64,000 bases of DNA from Gibbula magus (GCA_936450465.1 OW388296.1:34806586-34870585); one strand, 5' to 3'. Shown: positions 1 to 10,852, numbered from the stretch's first letter. The notes: generated by a model not told the origin, from the sequence alone. Program-made: numbers and translations.

Positions 1-1182
1 GATCTGAGAGTCTCTGCCCGAGGCTGCCTGGAGAAGGTCATGTATCGCTCATATTAACTTTGAAATGTCATTTTTCAATTTGACAAACTTCAGAGAATTT
101 TCAATCTACTTAGTCTTTGATTTATTTTCACTGCCGAAGAGGAAGTCAAATTTCCATTAGAGATGCTTTTGCAGTGTTTTGTTGGAAATGAATATTTTTC
201 TTCCAGTCATTCATGCTTTTTACCATTGCAAAAAGGCTTTCAAGTATCCGGTGTCGAAAGGATGCCTGATCAGTGAGAGCATGCAGTGAAGACAATTATT
301 AGCGCTGGTGCCAGGGATGATACGGTGCAGAGACATTGTTCTGGACATGGGAATAAAATCTGGAGGTGTTGACTCAAACTTGATTGTTCTTAACTAATCA
401 GCGCTACACTGTTGTTCCAAGTCTTGCTGCAGTTTGACGAATCAGAAATTGATTGATGGAGATTTGCTTCTCCATGTTCGTTGTTTGATTGTACCCATCA
501 TTTAAGATCATCTGAAGAATTCTTCATCATAATGTACAAAATGATTTCTTTAATGGTCACGTAAGATTGGCATTGTTTTGATTGAAAATTCTCTGTTTAA
601 CTCATTTTATAGAACAAATTACAATTTGCATTTTTAAGCTATAAAGCCAGATAAGTGAGAATGAGGTTGATGTAATGTTTTTAAAATGTGACTTTAACAA
701 GCATTTAGAGGGCTGAGAAAGGGCATCGATCGATTTATACAAGAAAAGGTGTGGTACAAATTATTGCCTGTCATTCTTGACAGATATTGCTACTGATACA
801 GACTGGAATTGGCACTAAGGAAATCTTTTATGATGATTATAATAGTTAGAGTTTTTCAGATTTAAGGGAATGTACCTTTTCGTTGTTGTCAAATCTCAAA
901 GCAGCCACACGTTCAAGAGACTGAAGATTAATGTTCTGCTTCTCTGCGTAGTTTACAAAAAGGATAAGAAAATTTATGTTTCATTGACATTGACCTTTTT
1001 TATCTTCTGAACATTCATCAAAATCAAACACATTCTTGACAGCAGTTTTGAAAAGATCTTCATGACTGACGTTACAAGTTGTCAGTTCTTTGACAAGTCG
1101 AAATTCAAATGGCAGCAGACTTTTCGTTATCCTCTTTAGGTACTCCAGAGATGGGAAGGTGACAAGATGCAGCTAGAGCCAT
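1..1182. other. non-coding AT-rich stretch, nothing recognised
   Basis: No open frame of useful length, no tRNA-like boxes and no clear repeat seen on either strand. It reads as unique intergenic or intronic sequence. Confidence 0.5.
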
Positions 1183-1847
1183 GAAGAATTTGTCAGTCAG
1201 TCACTGGGAACAGTCCTACCAAATAAACCTTTCCCTCTGTGCAGAAAAACCTGGAAAAGCATACATTAATCTTGGAAATAACCGCCTAAATATAATACCT
1301 TGACACATAAACATTAAAAGGTGCAACGAAATCTATAACTCAGTCTCTCAAAACTTGGAAACTGACACATTTTAATCTGAGCGAACTTTGACTTCTACTG
1401 CGCATGCATATTCCGTCTGACCTAGAAAATCCATTTCAGGAATTGAGATTCACCTCACGTACATAATGGGCTTTAAATGCTAAAATAACTGGTGTTATTC
1501 ACTAAATACTAATAAAGTGTAAACTGAACAAGTGAGCACACACAGAAATTACAAATAACATAATAAAAGTGTATTAAATGAGGAAGAAAAAGTACGCGAA
1601 TTTGGTCCATGCTCGCAAATGTAAACACATGGTAGAGACTGGCCCTTCAATGTGCACATGTGCAAGGTTATCGGTCGCAGAGTTTTCGTTTTGAGCTGCA
1701 TGATGATAGTTTGACATTCCACCTTTCACTGTTTCTGTGTCGTTGTATTATATTTAAGTTGCTATTTCCATGATTATTGTAGGTTTTTCCAGGTTTTTCT
1801 GCACGGTAGTTAGGTTTTCTTTGGAAGAATTTGTCAGTCACTGGGAA
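1183..1847. mobile_element. segment with inverted arms bounded by direct repeats
   Basis: The segment is bounded by direct copies of GAAGAATTTGTCAGTCA(GTCA)CTGGGAA at 1183-1210 and 1824-1847. Inside lie two inverted, diverged arms of about 125 bp at 1238-1365 and 1680-1802; the best part is GTGCAGAAAAACCTGG against its reverse complement CCAGGTTTTTCTGCAC. A foldback-type insertion with an unusually long target duplication, or a local rearrangement, would give this layout. The 100-codon minus-strand frame across the right arm resembles no protein I know and is treated as chance. Confidence 0.45.
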
Positions 1848-2394
1848 GGAAGGAGGGAGGAAGAGTATAATGTTAGTCAGGGACATTTCTGTAGATTGGC
1901 AACTGGCAATGTTGGGATGTAACAAATGATTTAAATCGTTTATTCCTCCTACTTTTGTTTCATCCACCATGCTTACAGTTGTACATCAAGTATGTTTGTT
2001 CTTGTTGATACATACATGATAGCATTTGTGTAGCAAACACAAGATTTATGCTATTCTAAAGTTTCTAATGTCTCTTGTAGTGGTCCATTTTTTAAGGAGA
2101 AAGCTTTGGCCAATAACATTTTGACAAATAAGAAATTGATGTCAATTTGATTCAGTAATAGATTGATATGTCAAATTTTGTCAACACTTCTTGTAAGAGT
2201 AGCAATGAATATGGGAAACTGCTGTTTGACTTTCATGCAATTCAAATATTTGAGTGACCGCTCCTTGACAGGAATCTAAATCATCCACCGTAATAGGAAC
2301 ATCAATGTAATGGGAATCATCACCATGGCACTACTTCTAAGAGTAGCAGTGATGAAGATCAGCTTCACTTGTGTTCTCATAGTAATTATCCAGA
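1848..2394. other. non-coding stretch, nothing recognised
   Basis: AT-rich sequence with a short GGAAGGAGGGAGGAAGAG purine run at its start. No gene or repeat family recognised. Confidence 0.4.
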
Positions 2395-2515
2395 TGCGGA
2401 TCAAGGAATTTTGAAAGGGGGGTCCTCTTTTGGGGTTCCCAAACCCGCCCATGCAAACAATTTTGAAGGGGGGGGGGTTCCAGACCCTCTGAACCGCCTA
2501 CTGGATCTGCCAGTG
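2395..2515. repeat. short G-run dispersed repeat (MITE-like)
   Basis: The ends ATGCGGATCAAGG and CTACTGGATCTGCC are roughly complementary (GCGGATC against GGATCTGC). The interior has a run of six G, then a run of ten G at 2468-2477 and paired C-rich stretches. Similar elements with a GGATCC-like end and long G runs are common in animal genomes, and I place it there by resemblance only. Open frames across it on both strands (2401-2739 minus, 2567-2794 plus) look accidental. Confidence 0.4.
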
Positions 2516-3791
2516 ATTATCTGTGTTATACAGTTTTGGATGATTTGAGAAGAAGATGGGTCAGGTTTGAGTGAATGGACAACTAGCACACTTATCTTAC
2601 ACTGTCTTAGAAAAGGGATCGGAACAGCATGTCCATGTTCTATGGAGCGATTAACTAGCCTAGCAGAAATTATGCTTGCGGGTGAAGTTGCGAGGGGCCT
2701 GACATTTGTTGTTGAAGTAGATAATTCTTCTACTTGCATGTTTGTTTGGCTTCAAATTCAAACTGATGCCAACAGGTTTCACTGCAGTGCATAACAATGA
2801 TCAACTTTACCTGCAAGACATAACTCTAGTCTCTATCACTGACTATTTGAAGTCTTGCTGCATATCATCAGCTTTTCTGTGTCAGCATAGCAGCATGTTG
2901 AACCTTGAGTTTAGTTTAGATTCAGAAATGTCTGGCACAGATGAGACAACGAAATGCAGCAAGGTTTGAATTAGAGATTAGAGCCTGGCACTAGTTTCAC
3001 CTTGCGGGTGAAGTTAAAAATAATGTTGGGGCAAAATTTCGGGATTTTCATATGTTCCTGTGATAAATGAGAATTTCTCTTGGCAGTCATCTTAAGAAAT
3101 GCAGGATTTTTGCCTCCAGGTTTTCAAAGTTCTCTTTGTGCAAAGATGATGATAACCGAACGTCATAACAGACTTAACCATAACTACCCTTATGTGGAAA
3201 AACAAATCCTGCTTTTCTCATTCATTTCAGCATAGTCTTGCTTGACAACGACATCATAATCTTTGGCTCAATGTCGCCCATATAGAATAAATGTTTGTAT
3301 ATCTATAAAAATAGTCATCATTCTTCATTCTACCGTGGACCCTTTCAAGATTGATACTTCGCGTTTTTATGTCATTGGGTCAGCACTAAACCAGAATTAA
3401 TGTCTTTTTTTTGGTCACAATGGAAGAAATAGGCAATTAGTATACATTACATTTGACTATCATAAGTGCTTGAATATCAAGGCTCATCTGGAGGAGTGGA
3501 ATTGGGGAGAATGATACTGATGTTGGTGGCTCATCATATTTGATGAGATAACATAAAAACTACTTGTCTTTGTTTGGCAAATACCCAAACTCATTTCCTC
3601 ATTAGTACAAAAACTGTGAATTTCATTTTCACCTGGGGTAATACATAATTAGAAGTCCTCTTCAATGATGTATTTATGGATACCGTCGTAGCTTGAAAGA
3701 GATTAATTTCTGTCCTCGATTTTGTGATAACTTGATAATCTTTTTTGGCCATGTTTATTTTGTTCATCAGTCATATTTTCCCTTATCCCTG
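2516..3791. other. non-coding stretch, nothing recognised
   Basis: Short open frames occur (75 codons at 2742-2969) but have no recognisable motif. The words CTTGCGGGTGAAGTT at about 3001 and CTTGCGGGTGAAGTTGCG at about 2677 show a small dispersed duplication. Confidence 0.4.
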
Positions 3792-4062
3792 TTTTGGATC
3801 AAGAGGTTAGGGGTTCAAATCCCGCCAGTAGAGAATTGTTGAACACGCAGTAAGGTTTTTGGTGCAATGCTACACTGAATTTCAGCGTAGTACCACCCAT
3901 GGTTCACTAGTTCCAGCGGCAATCCAGCCAATGCTCACTGGTTTCACCCCAATGCATAGCCACGTGGCATTTCGGGCTTTCTCCATGCCATAATACTAGC
4001 AACCGTGATATAAGTGAAAAACTCTTGAAAGTGGCGTTAAACCCTAAATCACCTCAACTTTA
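3792..4062 (+). repeat. tRNA-derived SINE, 5'-truncated and diverged
   Basis: The copy starts inside the tRNA-like head at TTTGGATCAAGAGG, has a B-box version GGTTCAAATCC, then the family body (CACGCAGTAAGGTTTT, ACTGAATTTCAGCGTAG, CCAATGCATAGCCACGTGGC) and the 3' domain ATATAAGTGAAAAACTCTTG...GGCGTTAAACC with a CACCTCAAC tail. The A-box end is missing and CpG sites are partly decayed, so it is an older copy. Confidence 0.85.
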
Positions 4063-4783
4063 TTCCTGTTGTCAAAAATGTTTAACACACCACTGTGACA
4101 TCCTCCACTTGCTAGCAAATCATCACTGTATAAAACATGAGTTAATAATTAGAACTTACAAGGAACAATAATTTCTTCAACAAAGTTTCAACCTTCATTT
4201 AATTGGAATTGTAACCAAAAGAATAAGATGCAGTTGTCTGATTTGATGAGTGAGTTTGTTTGATGATCATGTGCTTCTTTCCTTTCTAGCTACTGAAGTA
4301 AGATCCTCTTGAAGACAGAACATTGCAAATACACGATCCAATTAGCTTTGTAACATGTATTGAAACTTTTTAAGTGTATTGCGTATTGAAACTTAATTTT
4401 CTGACTTTGTTCTCAAATTGGGTATTTTACTGGAAGTTAGGTATGTTCTTTCAAAAGAGAACTACATCATATTTGACGTAATTAGCGCCCTCTTCCTATA
4501 ACCGCCCAAACATTTTTAACTGAAGAAAACTTTAGCGCCCCCTCTCCAGTGAACCTTATGTGATGTACCCATGAACTTAGTTAATATTTGAATCATGTTG
4601 CATTATATTTGAAAACAGTGATATCGCAAAATCCATTTTGACCTTTATTTGAAATGTGTATTTTGATAAAATCATCTTTTTGTCTATATGTAAATCGAAA
4701 ATATCCAAGCGTTTTACTTATTGGACTGAATGATGAGATAATTTTAATAAAGCACCCCCTTCTTCAAATTTTCCAATTCCTCA
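4063..4783. other. non-coding stretch, nothing recognised
   Basis: AT-rich. A possible decayed repeat with TTAGCGCCCCCTCTCC lies at about 4531-4550 and with AATTAGCGCCCTCTTCC at about 4480. No gene seen. Confidence 0.4.
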
Positions 4784-4860
4784 GGGCTCTTAGTGTGTGG
4801 AATACAGTAACTGTTTATCTGATTTAGAAATACTTGCCATTTAGATAGTGAAGAAATATA

Positions 4861-5089
4861 ACATGGTTATATTTGGGATAACACTACCTTCAATAGTACA
4901 AATTCTTGTACTTTTTCGGGCCGAGTCGAGGCGAAATGGTCGTGTGGTAATTAAGCTGCTGGTAGAGTCAATGCTGGCGATAGTTGCCTTACTCTGAGGG
5001 CGTGGGTTCGAATCCCGCATGGGACTCGGCCCGAAAAAGTACAAGAATTTGTACTATTGAAGGTAGTGTTATCCCAAATATAACCATGT
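4861..5089 (+). mobile_element. TA-flanked MITE, 67-bp perfect TIRs, tRNA-like core
   Basis: Left arm 4861-4927 and right arm 5023-5089 are exact reverse complements over 67 bp, read base by base. TA lies just outside both ends (4859-4860, 5090-5091), as for Tc1/mariner-like insertions, although AT or no duplication cannot be excluded. The 95-bp centre holds a pol III-type arrangement: box-A-like TGGTCGTGTGG at 4937-4947 and a perfect B box GGTTCGAATCC at 5005-5015 inside a T-arm GTGGG/CCCGC. The wide A-B spacing and GAGGGCGTGGGTTCGAATCC resemble class II (Leu/Ser) tRNAs. The acceptor stem does not pair as in a real tRNA. The arms also hold AGTACAA/TTGTACT hairpins. The minus-strand frame over it is a shadow of the B box. 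Confidence 0.85.
4928..5022 (+). pseudogene. tRNA-Leu/Ser-like pseudogene in the MITE loop
   Basis: A and B boxes and T-arm are present, with a long variable region between them. No clean acceptor or anticodon arm can be drawn, so it is not a working tRNA gene. A pol III transcript from these boxes would run through the whole right arm to the T5 run at 5116-5120. The T5 in the left arm (about 4911) lies upstream of the expected start. Confidence 0.55.
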
Positions 5090-5275
5090 TATGTTTATCT
5101 GATTGTAGTGTAATATTTTTGGAGAGCCGCTCCCGAACAAGTGGCTGATCATATGATATTCCTGTAAAGGCTCTTAGTGTGTGGAATACACTAACTGTTT
5201 ATCTGATTGTCCTGTAATATTTTGGGAGAGCTGCTCCCGAACCAGTGGCTTATCATGATATTCCTGTAAACTGCC

Positions 5276-6038
5276 CTCTTCAGCTTTCAGCTCACTTACT
5301 AACTGATTCAACAGCTAATATGTTTTGGTATTTGTCTTTCAAACTTGACTTTAGCTGTTGACTTTATGAGTACCAAACCATTCTTAGTGGCAAATTTACA
5401 GGAATAAAGTTGAGAAGGGGAATTAGCAAGAGATAGAATCTGTAGGTGCTGCACTCATGTTTTCTTCAAGTTTATTTACAAAAAGCATTTAAATATAAAG
5501 ATTATTGAATTTTGTACAATTATTTATAAAGATAATATCGACACAAAGATGGTTCACTTGCAAGAAGACCTTTAATTAAGATACTGAGCGAACCAGGGAA
5601 AAAACAACAAGTACGCAAGTTGTGTAGGTTAAATCACTTCTTATTTGAGAGAGACGAATAATTGTATTTGTCTTTCCTTAAGGTAAAATACTCGTTTCTG
5701 ATTGGCTAACGGATGTTACATTGTTCTTCAATGTACCCTGTCACTCTCACGCTGCCATAGTAATTTTTTAACAGCTCCTGGCTAAGAGTAGGTGTCGCAT
5801 TATGGTCAAATGATGTTATAAACAGTTCGATCAGCCGTTTACAGGTCTATTAATTGTACAGACTTATTTTTCCATTAGTTGCTGCTTTGTTTGGAAACAA
5901 ATCTAATTATTTTGCAATGCTTGCACACTCAATTAAACAAAGAATAACTTGTTTTAAGGCATTTAAAAGCTTGTAGTAATACGTTATAGGACTTTTAACA
6001 TTTCAGTCGAGACGGTGATAAATACATTGTATACTTTT
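5276..6038. other. non-coding stretch, nothing recognised
   Basis: AT-rich. TTTCTGATTGGCTAACGG at 5695-5712 resembles the GATTGGC words at about 22720 and may be a fragment of a dispersed repeat. No gene seen. Confidence 0.4.
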
Positions 6039-6148
6039 CCCTCGTGTAATACAGTATCATATACCATCTTTGTACCGGTGTCACCCCTCGCCTGACGGCT
6101 CAGGTAACACTGATACTAAGATGGTACATGAGACCATATTACCCTTGT
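6039..6148. repeat. palindromic MITE-like element, about 110 bp
   Basis: The two halves are imperfect reverse complements: TACCATCTT...GGTGTCACC on the left and GGTAACACTGATACTAAG then ATGGTACATGAGACC on the right. The outer ends CGTGTAATACAGTATCAT and the right-end complement also pair with few mismatches. This is a foldback shape around a GC-rich centre (CCTCGCCTGACGGCTCAGG). Confidence 0.6.
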
Positions 6149-6562
6149 GAGAAGCATATACAACTTATAATATATATATACACATTCAAACTCAAAATAT
6201 ATGACCTCAATGTATATTACTGTATATATATATGTGTATAAACATTAGTTTACCTATACACTTTTCTGTCTTAGAAACATTTTTCAGAATACTCATAATC
6301 TCAATCTATTTAAAAAATGACTAATTTATGCATAGTTACATTAAAACAATTAATTGATTACGATCATTTAAAAAAGTAATTTTTCAGAAACATTTTAAAG
6401 ATTTGATTTGATTTGAAACGTTTGAAGGATATATGCTGAACATGAAAGATATTATTCATTGTTTATTCTGCAGGTTGCATCATTATATTCAAGTGTGTCC
6501 TGCTTGCTTCATAGTTGAGCTGTCCTCCACCGATTGCTACTTTTAAAAAAATGTCCTTTTCC
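6149..6562. other. AT-rich stretch with TA-rich microsatellites
   Basis: Short TATATA runs lie at 6170-6182 and 6222-6234. Nothing else recognised. Confidence 0.4.
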
Positions 6563-7015
6563 ATCAATCAATCAATCAAACTTTATACAGTATGAAGGCC
6601 ATCAGGCCCATTTACATACAGTTTCATACATACAATATACAGTTTAATTACCTATGTACACGCCCATCTGCATACATATATTTATACATAATATACAAAA
6701 CACACAGCAGCGATAGGTATGGTTAAATTAAATGAGATATATATGTTACTGCATGAATATAGTTTATGGTGTTAAACATTTAAGTTATTCTTGCAATAAC
6801 TTACATCGTGGTTCATACGAGTGTATAATAAAGAGACGGAGCATTTTGAAACTATGTGCGTTATTTGTATTCAGTAATTTCCTGAAGGTGGACATATTTG
6901 TTTTTAACCTGCTTGGTAAGTACTTACAGCTCAAATCATGATACTTTGGACAAATGAGAGTAAAATGATATTCGTCTTCTAGGCCTCCATTACAAATAGG
7001 GCATATTCTCAGATT
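6563..7015 (-). mobile_element. LINE 3' end (non-LTR retrotransposon)
   Basis: Read on the minus strand, this is the last part of a non-LTR retrotransposon: the end of the coding region, a short 3' UTR and a terminal (TTGA)n tail, seen as TCAATCAATCAATCAA at 6563-6580 on the + strand. The UTR word GGGCCTGATGGCCTTCATAC precedes the tail. 5' truncation is the usual fate of such copies; I see no reverse transcriptase core upstream. Confidence 0.75.
6785..7015 (-). pseudogene. LINE ORF2 C-terminus with Cys/His knuckle
   Basis: The reverse-strand translation reads RICPICNGG then EDEYHFTLICPKY, the C-terminal CxxC...H...C zinc-knuckle-like motif found after the reverse transcriptase domain in many non-LTR elements. 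It continues with a CKYLPSRL segment and ends at a stop (TTA on the + strand at 6785-6787). About 75 residues remain with no internal stop. The upstream RT domain is missing, so this is a 5'-truncated copy, not a host gene. Confidence 0.75.
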
Positions 7016-7590
7016 TTGGATAGTTTTACACCATCTTCACTCATTGAATTTCAATTGAGGTCATTTTTACCTTTCTTAATATCTGTCTTGACATTTTTCT
7101 CTCACTCTCAGTTGCTTGATTATATTAGCCTCTGAAAAAGGTACGACTTTCAATCTGGTTGCAATTTTTTTTCTGCAAACTAATCCCAACTTTAAAAGAA
7201 ATATTGAAACTTGTTAACAATCCAATTGCTTTCCCTGTTTACTATTAGACGTCAACAGCTCTGAATAGTAACTCTTTTATACATGATACCTGAATTCTCT
7301 CTAAGAAATGAACTAACATATAATCAATGAGAAACTGTAAATCATATTCTGTTTTTTCATTTATATGTACATTAACTAACCCAATGAGATTAACCTCTGA
7401 TGGTTTTATTGTCGAAATTGGTAAGATGGGGAAGAGACACACTTGTTATCACCTGTCGTGTCAATTTAGCGCCGAAACGGGGATAGTATATTTGGCAGCG
7501 TATGTGACTCCATACATACAAAATGAATTAACTCAAGAACTTTTCACTGGATTCTGTTCATATTTTGCATATACAGTGAGAGTAATGTTC
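7016..7590. other. non-coding stretch, nothing recognised
   Basis: An 89-codon plus frame at 7327-7596 and a 65-codon minus frame overlap, and neither has a known motif. This may be decayed LINE sequence upstream of the fragment at 6785-7015, but I cannot show it. Confidence 0.35.
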
Positions 7591-7795
7591 CCATAGAGGT
7601 TTGTGACCTTGACCTTCATTTCAAGGTCACAATGAGACTGCCATTTAACCATGTCAGCGAGATATCATTAAGAACGGTGCACTTGATGCTATTTACTTCT
7701 TACACATAGCTTCTTCAAGGGAAGACAAAGGGCTGATTAGATTTTGGTGACATTGAAATTAGTTTCAAAGTCACAGGAAAGAATTGAAATTTTCA
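7591..7795 (+). repeat. decayed unit of the TGACCTTGACC repeat family
   Basis: TGTGACCTTGACCTTC, ATTTCAAGGTCACAATG, GCGAGATATCATTAAG and a later TTTTGGTGACATTG match, with many changes, the 150-bp units at 8093-8700. It looks like an old solo copy of that family. Confidence 0.5.
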
Positions 7796-8020
7796 GCACT
7801 GGAATCTTGATAATGTTTTATCAAGTTCGGTTCAGTTCAGTTCAGTTTAGTTTTTTTTTTTTTCAACTTTCATCAACCTCATTGAAACATGTCAAGCAAT
7901 TATAAACATGTCATGTTTTGTTAACATAATTTCTTATCATAGATTACATGACCTGTTTGTTTTTCTTTAATTTTGAAGTGATAATTTGCAGCAGGGGATC
8001 ATATTTGATATTTGCTTGTT
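7796..8020. other. spacer with GTTCAGTTCAGTTCAG run and poly-T
   Basis: A short GGTTCAGTTCAGTTCAG pentamer run and a T12 tract lie at about 7829-7863. No gene. Confidence 0.4.
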
Positions 8021-8720
8021 GTCCCCCGCTGCAACGCGGAACGGGGGACTATGTATTCAACGGCGTCCGTACGTACGTACGTCACATTTCTTGTTAACGT
8101 GATATCTCATGAATATTTTGTCCAAAGTCTTCAAATTTGGTGTCACCCTACATTGTGGTAAGACGCAGACACCAGTCGATTTTGATGACCTTGACCTTAT
8201 TTTCAAGGTCACCACAACACTTTGACCATTTTTCAAACTTTTGTTAACGCGATATCTCATGAAGCGTTGTATAAAGAGTTTTCAAATTTCGTGTTAGCCT
8301 ACATTTGGGGAAGACGCAGACACCAGTCGATTTTGGTGACCGTGACCTTATTTTCAAGGTCACTGCGACACTTTGACCACTGTTCCAACTCTTGTTAACG
8401 TGATATATCATGACTGGATGGACCCAAAGTCTTCAAATTTGGTGCTAGGCTACATTTGGGGATGACTCAGACACCAGTCAATGTTGGTGACCTTGACCAT
8501 ATTTTCAAGGTAACCACAAAACTTTCATCACTTTTCAAACTCTTGTTAACGCAATATCTCATGAACCCAAGCACCCAAAGTTGTCAAATTTGGTGTCAGT
8601 CTACATTGGGGGATGACACAGACACCAGTCGATTTTGGTGACCTTGACCTTATTTCAAGGTGACTATCACACTTGACCAAATGATGTGTCCTACTAAACT
8701 CAATGTTAACGGCGGGGGAC
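8021..8720 (+). repeat. TIR-bounded repeat of four 150-bp units
   Basis: The ends are GTCCCCCGC (8021-8029) and its complement GCGGGGGAC (8712-8720). A CpG-rich head ending GTCCGTACGTACGTACGTC is followed by four tandem units that restart with GTTAACG(T/C) at 8093, 8243, 8394 and 8545, a period of 150-151 bp. Each unit holds TGACC(T/G)TGACC, then a spacer, then CAAGGT(C/A/G)A on the same strand, a paired array of nuclear-receptor-type half-sites. No transposase frame is present, so this is a non-autonomous dispersed element. Frames of 61-67 codons here are repeats of the unit and not genes. Confidence 0.8.
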
Positions 8721-9809
8721 ATTATTTTTTTTTTTATTGCCATGTTAGTTTGACATCTGCATTTAGGAAGTTAATTGTAATGAAGCTTGTGATTCTTCTT
8801 ACACCGGTGAATACTTCGTTTACAGTGTGTGAGTGAGTATATATAACGCCGATTGGGCAATATCACAGCCATTTGCAATGAACTGGATGTACTGTGTTAA
8901 TGGTCCTGTTCCACCTAATCATGCCCTTTACATTTCATAAAATAGAATTTTAACAAATGAGTCTTTTGAGGGTAGACTTCTCATTTAGGTGACATTAGTC
9001 ATGTAATTATGTAGGTTTTTATCAACTTCAATTTTATTTGACATTCAAGCTCAAGTTGCATTAAAAAGTTTAAAAAACTATGGGTAAATGACGTCAAATA
9101 TTTCAGTGTTTGTCCGATACACTCGTTGTCCATGTTCACTCTATAGTTCAAACTCGTATTCGTGTCATCTCACAGTGGACATTAAATCTGCGGAAGCGGA
9201 GTCGTAATGTTGGCCTTATTGGAGATATTTACAACTAAAGTTTTTTTCGCAAGTTTGATCAATGTCATTTTTTTTCAAAATTTAAAAAAAAATATACATG
9301 AGATCATTATTACGAGTATATAGTGATGATTTTCATCATACTCTGGTAATTTCGTCTATTCTCACTGCAATAAGAACGAGTGCAGTTAGAGTAACTTCAA
9401 CACTGTAAACCTACTAGAGAACAGTTCAATCCACAAATGGCTGTAATAATCCTCATTGATTTGTCTGTCTGTGTTATAATGTGGGTCATAATGACCTCCT
9501 AAACCGTTAAACTTTCTGAGATAGGCATTTGTATAAACTCAATGAACTTGTTTACCAATCCCTTTACTATTTCTGAAATAAAATATGTTAAAGTCATTTT
9601 AGAATTATTAATAGCTGCACAATGTCAAAAATGCTTTTGTTCATATTGCTTTGAGCTAAAGTTACTGTTGTTTTATGTTACGGTAATGATGGATCTGTTA
9701 GAATAAATGATAGGAACCATGGGGTTTATTTGGAAATGTTTTAAAATGGCTAAAATGAAGGTATGAAGCTGATCAAGAGTGTATACATGCTTTTGTCATC
9801 CTTGTTGTT
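8721..9809. other. non-coding stretch, nothing recognised
   Basis: A T-run follows the preceding element. The rest is AT-rich with several A/T homopolymers near 9240-9295. No gene or clear repeat. Confidence 0.45.
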
Positions 9810-10162
9810 GGCACATGGTGGCACCAGTGGGTGCATGTTGGCACCAATGGGCAAATGTAGGTACCAGTGGGCACAATTTGTTGGCACCAATGGGCACATG
9901 TTGGCACAATTGCGCACATGGTAGGAGAAATGGGAACATGTTGGCACCAGTGTGGATATATTAATACCAATGGGCACATGTTGATACTTGTGGGCACATG
10001 TTGTTATCAGTTGACATCAGTAGGCACATGTTGATACCAGTTAGAACATGTTGCCACATGTTGATACTTGTGGGAACATGTTGGCACATGTTGATACCAG
10101 TTAGAACATGTTGATACTAGTGGGCACATGTTGTCACAGTAGGCACACGTTGGCAACCTGCA
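9810..10162. repeat. minisatellite, unit about 20 bp
   Basis: Degenerate tandem copies of GGGCACATGTTG(G/A)(C/T)ACCAGT, about 17 of them; clean spacings such as 9974 to 9994 give 20 bp. Open frames of 61-89 codons on both strands encode His/Cys/Pro-rich repeats and follow from the unit lacking stops. Confidence 0.85.
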
Positions 10163-10186
10163 AGAGGTATGGTTTTGACAACTTTT

Positions 10187-10852
10187 TAGCTCATCAGGCC
10201 TGAAAGGCCCGATGGGCTTATGGCATGGCATGGTGTCCATCCGTCCGTCTGTCCGTCCGTCCATCCGTCCGTCCATCCATAAACTTTTCGCTTTTTCGAC
10301 TTCTTCTCAAGAACCAAAGACTCCACAGAGCTGAAATTTTATGTGCAGACTCCTTGGCCAATGGGGATTCTAAATTGTAGATTTGGTGACCCCATGACCC
10401 CAAATGGGGTCACAGGGGTCACATCCTTAAAAACCTATTTTCATCTTCTTCTCCAGTTCCAAAAGGTCTAGAGAGCTGAAAAGTTGTGTGCAGACTCCTT
10501 TGCCAATGGGGATTCTAAATTGTAGAATTGGTGACCCCATGACCCCAAATGGGGTCACAGGGGTCACATCCTTAAAAACCTATTTTCATCTTCTTCTCTA
10601 GTTCCAAAAGGTCTAGAGAGCTGAAAAGTTGTGTGCAGACTCCTTGACCAATGGGGATTCTAAATTGTAGATTTCGTGACCCCAAATGGGGTCACAGGGC
10701 TTACATCCTTAAAAACCAAATGGGGTCACAGTGGTCATGTTCTAAGAACCTATCTTTTGCTTGTAAACAATAACTTAAATAACTGAAATATTCAACTTTA
10801 GATAGTAAATCAATGAAATTCTGATGAGCTACAGAGCCCATGGCTCTATTTC
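10187..10852 (+). repeat. (CCGT)n-headed dispersed repeat, short copy
   Basis: It begins TAGCTCATCAGGCCTGAAAG and ends CTGATGAGCTACAGAGCCCA, so AGCTCATCAG is repeated in inverted form at the ends. Each end carries a small hairpin (GGCCTGAAAGGCC; GAGCCCATGGCTC). The head runs into TCCGTCCGTCTGTCCGTCCG. Then about three 120-bp units repeat TTCATCTTCTTCTC, GAGAGCTGAAAAGTTG, GTGCAGACTCCTT and GACCCCAAATGGGGTCACAG. No transposase is encoded. The same family is at 29959-32297 and, truncated, at 44325. Confidence 0.85.

Larger units (their letters stand above)
4784..5275. repeat. partial tandem duplication hosting a MITE
   Basis: The word GGCTCTTAGTGTGTGGAATA starts near 4786 and again near 5169. 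TGTTTATCTGATT follows each of these and also appears just right of the MITE at 5093. The downstream stretch GAGAGC(C/T)GCTCCCGAAC(A/C)A is present at about 5120 and 5228. About 100 bp was therefore duplicated in tandem, and the element at 4861-5089 interrupts the first copy. Confidence 0.7.

Noticed and set aside
2401..2739. 112-codon minus frame
   Set aside because: Overlaps a G-run dispersed repeat and has no motif.
4928..5022. Functional tRNA gene
   Set aside because: Boxes and T-arm are present, but the acceptor and anticodon stems do not form; called a tRNA-like pseudogene.
9810..10276. Cys/His/Trp-rich peptides on the minus strand (74-89 codons)
   Set aside because: Translation of a 20-bp minisatellite and the adjoining (CCGT)n head.
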